Source of the DNA: Bog-473 sp035552395
GTDB taxonomy: Bacteria > Actinomycetota > Acidimicrobiia > Acidimicrobiales > RAAP-2
Direction: 5' to 3'
DNA: 11,656 bases
NCBI GenBank assembly: GCA_035552395.1
Contig: DASZLL010000158.1
Span: forward strand, 1-11,656
The notes beneath the pieces were generated by a model. It saw only the letters and a program-made list of their open reading frames with translations. It ran no database searches and was not told where the DNA came from. The position numbers and the translations under genes are program-made. This document shows positions 7,636 through 11,656 of the stretch, piece by piece (position 1 is the first letter of the stretch; every line of letters begins with the position of its first letter).

Positions 7636-8909
7636 TCGGCGCCGCGCCGCGCCTGCTGGGGCCGGTCGCGGTCGAGACGCCCCCGAAACTCGCAGCGCGC
7701 GGCTACGTCGAGGAGGAATGGTTCGTCGAGGGCGCCGCCGACGCGTACGACCCCGACGGCGCCTGCCTCGATCGGGACGTCGCGTACTCAACCCGCCTCG
7801 TGGTGCGCCGGCCGGCCGACTTCGGGCGCGCCAGCGGAACCGCCTTCTTCGACCCGTTGCACATGATCGGCGAGATGCCCGCGAGCTGGTTCGCCTCAGA
7901 CTGGTTCATGCGCCAGGGTCACGTCTGGGTCGGCGTGAGCGTGCACAACAGTTCGTTCGGCGAGGCCTACGGCTTCGTCGGCGGGATCGACGCGTTGAAG
8001 GAGCGGGATCCCGTGCGCTACGCGTCGTTGTACCTCGCGGCATTCGACCGACCGCCTCCGCGGCGATCCCATCCCGGTCCGGCCGGTACGGACTCATTCG
8101 CGCTCAAGTGGAACATGGCCATGGCTCATCCGCAGGGCTATCTAATCGTCGCCGGAATCGCCCACGCCTTGCGCGACGCCTCGGAGTTCGACGACCTCGG
8201 AATCCGCCGCATCTACGGCTGCGGTGCCTCGCAGACAGCGAACTTCTGGCGCCTCTTCGTCGATCACGGCTGGCACGAGCGAGGACGCGCGGCCGAAGGG
8301 GAGCCGCCGTTCGAGGCCTACGTCTTCATGGTGGCGCCCGGGCCGTCGACCCTCCCGGTGGACGCCGTGGTTGTCAACATTTTGAGCGAAGCCGAGGTGG
8401 TGGGCACGATCGTGCCACCCATGACAGCGCTGGCGGACAGTGAGCAGCCGCGCACGCGGGGCATCGAGCTTCCTGGCGCGCCGCACTCCATCGGTGACGC
8501 CCGCGTTGGCCTACCGGGCGGCGCCCATGACCACACGTCGGAGCCATACGAAGCGTTCCTGACCGCGACCCTCGCCGCGCTCGACGAGTGGGTTTGCGCT
8601 GGCGTGCCCATGCCTCACGTCGGCTGTATTGCGCGCGACCCACATAGCGTCGACGGCGTTGGGCGTGACGAGTTCGGCAACGCCTTGGGCGGACTACGCG
8701 TCCCGTGGCTCGAGGCACCCCGCGCGCAGTACCTGCCGCGCTGTGCCTGTGGCCCGACCCTGGGGGAGGTGATCCCGTTCGACGCCGAGCGACTCCGCCG
8801 TCTCTATCCGGAACCGGAGGCCCACGTGACCCCTTGGCGGCGGGCCGTGCAGCGTCTGCTCGAGGATCGTCTGTTGCTCGCCGAGGACGCCGGCGCGCTG
8901 CTTCCTTAG
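7632..8909 (+). CDS. Alpha/beta-hydrolase domain protein (Abhydrolase_10-like)
   Basis: A 425-aa protein resembling the family annotated 'alpha/beta hydrolase domain-containing' (PF20091 type). It has the early pattern VEEEWFVEGAADAY...YSTRLVVRRPADF, the strand GHVWVGVSVHNSSFG, and a nucleophile elbow GCGASQTA with Ser200. SEAEVV (after PVDAVVVNIL) sits where the family often has its acid, and H299/H301 in GGAHDHTSEPY are candidates for the triad His before the C-terminal EAFLTATLAALDEWV helix. It would hydrolyse an ester, lactone or possibly a thioester; the substrate is unknown. No signal peptide or membrane segment is seen, so it is probably cytosolic. The GTG start overlaps the CoA-transferase stop as GTGA, implying coupled translation and a shared pathway. 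Its TAG stop overlaps the stop of the convergent P450. Confidence 0.85.
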   Translation: MIGAAPRLLGPVAVETPPKLAARGYVEEEWFVEGAADAYDPDGACLDRDVAYSTRLVVRRPADFGRASGTAFFDPLHMIGEMPASWFASDWFMRQGHVWVGVSVHNSSFGEAYGFVGGIDALKERDPVRYASLYLAAFDRPPPRRSHPGPAGTDSFALKWNMAMAHPQGYLIVAGIAHALRDASEFDDLGIRRIYGCGASQTANFWRLFVDHGWHERGRAAEGEPPFEAYVFMVAPGPSTLPVDAVVVNILSEAEVVGTIVPPMTALADSEQPRTRGIELPGAPHSIGDARVGLPGGAHDHTSEPYEAFLTATLAALDEWVCAGVPMPHVGCIARDPHSVDGVGRDEFGNALGGLRVPWLEAPRAQYLPRCACGPTLGEVIPFDAERLRRLYPEPEAHVTPWRRAVQRLLEDRLLLAEDAGALLP

Positions 8910-10132
8910 CCGGTGACGACCGGCAGCCTGCTGTACCCGCGCACCGTGCTGGTGAAGAGGAGCTCGCTGCGCGGGCGGTCGACCTCCCACTCAGGGAAAC
9001 GGGCCAACGTCTCCTCGAGCGCGATCCGCCCCTCCAGACGGGCCAGCGCTGCACCCAGGCAGAAGTGGATGCCCGAGCCGAACGACACGTGTTGATCGAA
9101 CTTCCGGCGGATATCGAAGCGGTCCGCCTCGGCGAACGCACGCCCGTCCCGGCCCGCCGAGCCCGTCAGCAACAAGACCTTCGACCCTGCCGGAAGCTCG
9201 GTCCCGTACAGCTCGACCGGTGCCGTGGTCCAACGGCCCTGGACGGGCGACGGCGCCTCGAAGCGCAGGAGCTCCTCCACCGCACCGGGGATCAGCGAGG
9301 GATCAGCGGCGAGTTCCGCTCGCTGCTCGGGATGATCGGCCAGGACCGACCCGGCCCATCCAAGTAGGCGCGCCACGGTCTCGGTGCCGGCCGAGACCAG
9401 CAGGATGCCGAAGAAGGCGCTCTCCATCGGGGTCAGCCGGCGCCGGGAGCCGTCCGGCTCGACAACCTCGGCCGTCACGAGGTCGCTGAACATGTCGTCG
9501 CGCGGGGAGCGCTGGCGTTCCTCGAGCTGCTCGGTGATGTAGCTCATGAGCGCCAGACCGGCGCCGGCGGAGACGTCGTTGACCATGCCGACGCCGGGCT
9601 CGATATGGAACAGGGTGTCGATGTGTTCGCGCAGCATCGGCCGGTCGGCCTCGGGAACGCCGAGCAGCATGGCGATGACGGTCGCCGGCACGATGGCGCC
9701 GAAGTCCTGCACGTAGTCGAAGCCGTCGCGGCCGCGCTGGGCGTCGAGGAGGCCGCCGCAGAGCTCGCGGATCTGCGGTTCGAGGTCGGCCACCCGGCGT
9801 GGCGTGAAGGCCCGGGACACGAGCCGTCGCAGCTGCGTGTGATCGGGCTGGTCCATGAAGATCATCATCGGCGCCTGCGGTTCCTCGGTCATCGTCTCGA
9901 GGACCGTCCCGTGCCCCGAGCTGAAGGTCCGGGGGTCGAGGTGCGCCGTCATGACGTCGGCGAAGCGGCTGAGCGCCCAGAAGTCGTACTCGTCGTTGCG
10001 GTACAGCGGCGCCTCGTCGCGCAACCGGCGCCAGATCGTATGGGGCTCCGACTTGTAGGCGGTGTCGAACGGGTCCCAGGCCAACGTGTTGCGCGGCGTG
10101 CCGGCGGCCGCCGGGACGGTCGAAGCGGTCAT
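8906..10132 (-). CDS. Cytochrome P450 (bacterial class I type)
   Basis: A 408-aa soluble P450 with all hallmarks: the I-helix oxygen-activation motif SAGTET (247-252), the ExxR pair in EELLR (E287, R290), and the heme loop FGSGIHFCLGAALAR with the thiolate ligand Cys358. It would hydroxylate a hydrophobic substrate using electrons from a ferredoxin and reductase; neither partner is encoded in the window. There is no membrane anchor. The ATG at 10132 overlaps the stop of the ThDP-like gene (ATGA), and the usual P450 N-terminal region (DPFDTAYKSEPHTIWRRLRD) begins about 20 residues in. An open frame continues upstream but is antisense-like Arg/Gly-rich noise inside the previous gene. The CYP family cannot be named without a search. 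Its position beside acyl-CoA genes suggests oxidation of a terpenoid, steroid or alkyl substrate. No ribosome-binding site is visible, so coupling probably drives its translation. Confidence 0.95.
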   Translation of the reverse strand: MTASTVPAAAGTPRNTLAWDPFDTAYKSEPHTIWRRLRDEAPLYRNDEYDFWALSRFADVMTAHLDPRTFSSGHGTVLETMTEEPQAPMMIFMDQPDHTQLRRLVSRAFTPRRVADLEPQIRELCGGLLDAQRGRDGFDYVQDFGAIVPATVIAMLLGVPEADRPMLREHIDTLFHIEPGVGMVNDVSAGAGLALMSYITEQLEERQRSPRDDMFSDLVTAEVVEPDGSRRRLTPMESAFFGILLVSAGTETVARLLGWAGSVLADHPEQRAELAADPSLIPGAVEELLRFEAPSPVQGRWTTAPVELYGTELPAGSKVLLLTGSAGRDGRAFAEADRFDIRRKFDQHVSFGSGIHFCLGAALARLEGRIALEETLARFPEWEVDRPRSELLFTSTVRGYSRLPVVTG

Positions 10133-11478
10133 TGTGGATATTGTATGTCGTTGGTCCAGGCCCGCACCGGGCCGGCCACGTTCACCATCTCGCCGAGCTG
10201 GTGGCCGTCGGTGGCCAGGGTCACGACGCCGCCGACTGCAGTGAGCTCCTCGAGCCGGGTGCGGTGGGACTCCGCCCCGAGATCCTCGCCGTCTTCCTCC
10301 CACGCCTCGACGCCCACGGCGACCCCGCCGCGCGCCCCCTCGTCGACCGCGGCCCGGGTGAGGTCGTCGAGCGGGCCATCGACCACCGCCACGGCGCGGC
10401 GCAGCGGGTTGACGAGGCGCGCGACGAGGACACAGGCCGCCGCCCAGCCACCGACGGCGCCGGCCGGGACGGACGCGCCACCCAGCCGGGTGGTGGCAAA
10501 CGTGCGAGCCACCCAGAAGCCGGCGCCTCCGGCGTCGGCCGCGACCAACCCGCCGTCGCCTACAGCCTGGGCGTAGTGGCGGGTGACGAGGGAAGGGACG
10601 AGCGGCGTCGTGGTCGAAGCCCAGCCGGCCTGGGTCACGTCGGCGAGCCGTGGCCGCAGCGGGGGCATCTCGGTGAACGACGGCACGACGCCGCGCCAGC
10701 CTGCCGCCAGGGGAGCGAGGCTCGCCGGTGCCACGACCCGGTGCGGATACTGAGCCCAGAGCCGCGACGGGGCCTCCCGCTCGTCGATTCCGACGGCCAA
10801 CACGAGGTCGGCGCCGGGGAGTCCGCCGAGCTCGAAGTCGAGCTCCTGCAGCCCGACCGTGGCCCAGTGGTGCGGGCTCTGCCAGTGGAAGACCCCCTTC
10901 GCCCCCCACGTGTTGAGCACACCGAGGCGACCGGCGGTGGCGAGGGCGTGCAGGCCGCCCACGGCGCGCTGCGCCACGACCCCGGGACCGGCCAGCACGA
11001 CTATCCGTTTGGCCGCGGCCACGTCGGCCACTACATCACCGTCGGTCTCCTGCCATACGTCGGCCACCGGCGGCAGAGCGAGAAGCGAACGCGAGGCGAC
11101 CGGGGCGTCGAGGTCGAGATCCAGTTGCAACACGAGGCCGGACGTCGCGATCGCCTGCCCGACGGCCGGCGCAGCGGCGGCCAGCGCGGCCGCGTCGTCC
11201 ACCACCACGCGGGCTCCCGGCCGCGCGGGCGGGGACCCGGGGCTGGACCCGGGGTCGGCCTCGGGGCTGGCCCCCGTCACCACCACCGTTCCCTCCCCGA
11301 GGTGCGCCGCGGCGGGTGTCGCGTGGACCGCGCGGTGTGCGTGCGCCAGCAGCAGGGCCAGCCCGGGATCGGAGACCACGTGCACGGGAACCCCCGGGAG
11401 CGGGCGCCCGTAGGCGGCGCCGATTCCGGCCGCCGAGAGCACCCGGGCCAGGAGCTGCCCGGCCGTCTCCCCCGTCAC
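10129..11478 (-). CDS. Degenerate thiamine-diphosphate-enzyme-like protein (acetolactate-synthase fold)
   Basis: A 449-aa protein, shorter than the 530-600 aa of working ThDP enzymes. The central domain is recognisable: RIVVLAGPGVV, then LGVLNTWGAKGVF and GADLVLAVGIDE. The C-terminal domain keeps AGAVGGWAAACVLVARLVNP and AVAVVDG. Cofactor residues look eroded: the GDG motif reads VDG (366-368), the metal-binding Asn about 25 residues later appears to be Glu391, and the N-terminal HE motif that activates thiamine reads SD (36-37). It may therefore be a non-catalytic homologue or use the fold for another purpose. IlvX of the mycobacterial cholesterol regulon is a known odd member of this superfamily, but I cannot show orthology. 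The GTG start is 12 nt after the upstream hydratase stop, in the same frame; the P450 ATG overlaps its stop. A Pro/Gly/Ser linker (about 71-89) is encoded by a small repeat. Confidence 0.75.
   Translation of the reverse strand: MTGETAGQLLARVLSAAGIGAAYGRPLPGVPVHVVSDPGLALLLAHAHRAVHATPAAAHLGEGTVVVTGASPEADPGSSPGSPPARPGARVVVDDAAALAAAAPAVGQAIATSGLVLQLDLDLDAPVASRSLLALPPVADVWQETDGDVVADVAAAKRIVVLAGPGVVAQRAVGGLHALATAGRLGVLNTWGAKGVFHWQSPHHWATVGLQELDFELGGLPGADLVLAVGIDEREAPSRLWAQYPHRVVAPASLAPLAAGWRGVVPSFTEMPPLRPRLADVTQAGWASTTTPLVPSLVTRHYAQAVGDGGLVAADAGGAGFWVARTFATTRLGGASVPAGAVGGWAAACVLVARLVNPLRRAVAVVDGPLDDLTRAAVDEGARGGVAVGVEAWEEDGEDLGAESHRTRLEELTAVGGVVTLATDGHQLGEMVNVAGPVRAWTNDIQYPQ
11233..11254. repeat. 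Short GC-rich tandem repeat inside the ThDP-like gene
   Basis: GGACCCGGGG occurs twice, at 11233-11242 and 11245-11254, in a 12-nt period. On the coding (minus) strand it yields the Pro/Gly/Ser-rich linker DPGSSPGSPP between the N-terminal and central domains. The 12-nt period keeps frame, so copy-number changes would only lengthen or shorten the linker. Confidence 0.6.
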
Positions 11479-11490
11479 GACCGGGACGGG

Positions 11491-11656
11491 TCAGCCACCG
11501 TCGAGCGTCGGGCCCATCGGCTCCCACACCGGGGCGCGCTTCTCGGCGAAGGCCCGCGGGCCCTCCTCCTGGTCCGGGTGCCCCCACATGGAGACCAACT
11601 CCTTGGCGCCGGCCTTGCAGGCGTCGGTCAGGCCGGACTCGAGCGCGCCCCACAGC
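11491..11656 (-). CDS. Enoyl-CoA hydratase/isomerase family protein, C-terminal 54 residues only
   Basis: The gene enters from the right edge and ends at a TGA at 11491-11493; 54 codons are seen. The tail HPDQEEGPRAFAEKRAPVW is the typical C-terminal signature of enoyl-CoA hydratases (EGxxAFxEKRxPxW), preceded by helical sequence ALESGLTDACKAGAKELVSM. Catalytic residues lie outside the window, so activity cannot be judged. Only 12 nt separate its stop from the GTG of the ThDP-like gene, so it is probably the upstream member of the hydratase, ThDP-like, P450 operon. This is a second crotonase, distinct from the one at 2791-3555, whose C-terminus lacks this signature. Confidence 0.82.
   Translation of the reverse strand, partial: LWGALESGLTDACKAGAKELVSMWGHPDQEEGPRAFAEKRAPVWEPMGPTLDGG

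Noticed and set aside
10130..10155. AT-rich patch before the P450 as a promoter
   Set aside because: It encodes the last residues of the ThDP-like protein (NDIQYPQ) and the genes overlap by ATGA. The partial dyad there is imperfect, so coupling is the simpler reading.
10133..10909. Upstream extension of the P450 reading frame to 10909
   Set aside because: It would overlap most of the ThDP-like gene, is Arg/Gly-rich, and the P450 fold begins just after the ATG at 10132.
10129..11478. Naming the ThDP-like gene ilvX or an acetolactate synthase
   Set aside because: Length and cofactor motifs differ from functional synthases, and orthology to IlvX cannot be shown without a search.

Overview
The window is about two-thirds G+C, almost fully coding, and uses GTG starts, 4-nt start/stop overlaps and a TAnnnT-type -10 signal. 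This points to an actinobacterium (Mycobacteriales, Nocardioides or Acidimicrobiia-like). No gene here fixes the genus. No stretch longer than about 150 bases lacks a gene, and I saw no rRNA, tRNA, CRISPR array, insertion sequence or prophage gene.

Layout: (1) 1-2641, minus strand: a class III (CaiB/BaiF) CoA-transferase followed 7 nt later by a FadD3-like acyl-CoA ligase that runs off the left edge. (2) 2642-2790: a divergent promoter region with a perfect 12-bp palindrome. (3) 2791-8909, plus strand: an enoyl-CoA hydratase/isomerase-family protein, a second acyl-CoA ligase, a 67-nt gap with an inverted repeat, an 812-aa protein made of two fused CaiB-like CoA-transferase domains, and an alpha/beta-hydrolase overlapping it by GTGA. 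(4) 8906-11656, minus strand, converging on block 3 with overlapping stop codons: the tail of another enoyl-CoA hydratase, a divergent thiamine-diphosphate (ThDP)-enzyme-like protein, and a cytochrome P450 whose ATG overlaps the previous stop as ATGA.

Together this looks like a catabolic island for a hydrophobic acid, possibly a steroid, terpenoid or alicyclic compound (inference). The P450 could oxidise the skeleton and the hydrolase could cut an ester or lactone. Two ATP-dependent ligases and two CoA-transferase genes could load acids onto CoA, and crotonase-fold proteins could hydrate, isomerise or open rings. The FadD3 resemblance favours a steroid- or bicyclic-acid-type substrate, but the substrate cannot be read from sequence. 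No acyl-CoA dehydrogenase, thiolase, regulator or P450 redox partner lies in the window, so the cluster must extend beyond it or rely on genes elsewhere.

The least ordinary items are the two-domain CoA-transferase with only one intact active-site Asp, the ThDP-like protein that appears to have lost cofactor residues but is tightly coupled to a P450, and a crotonase lacking both classical catalytic glutamates.
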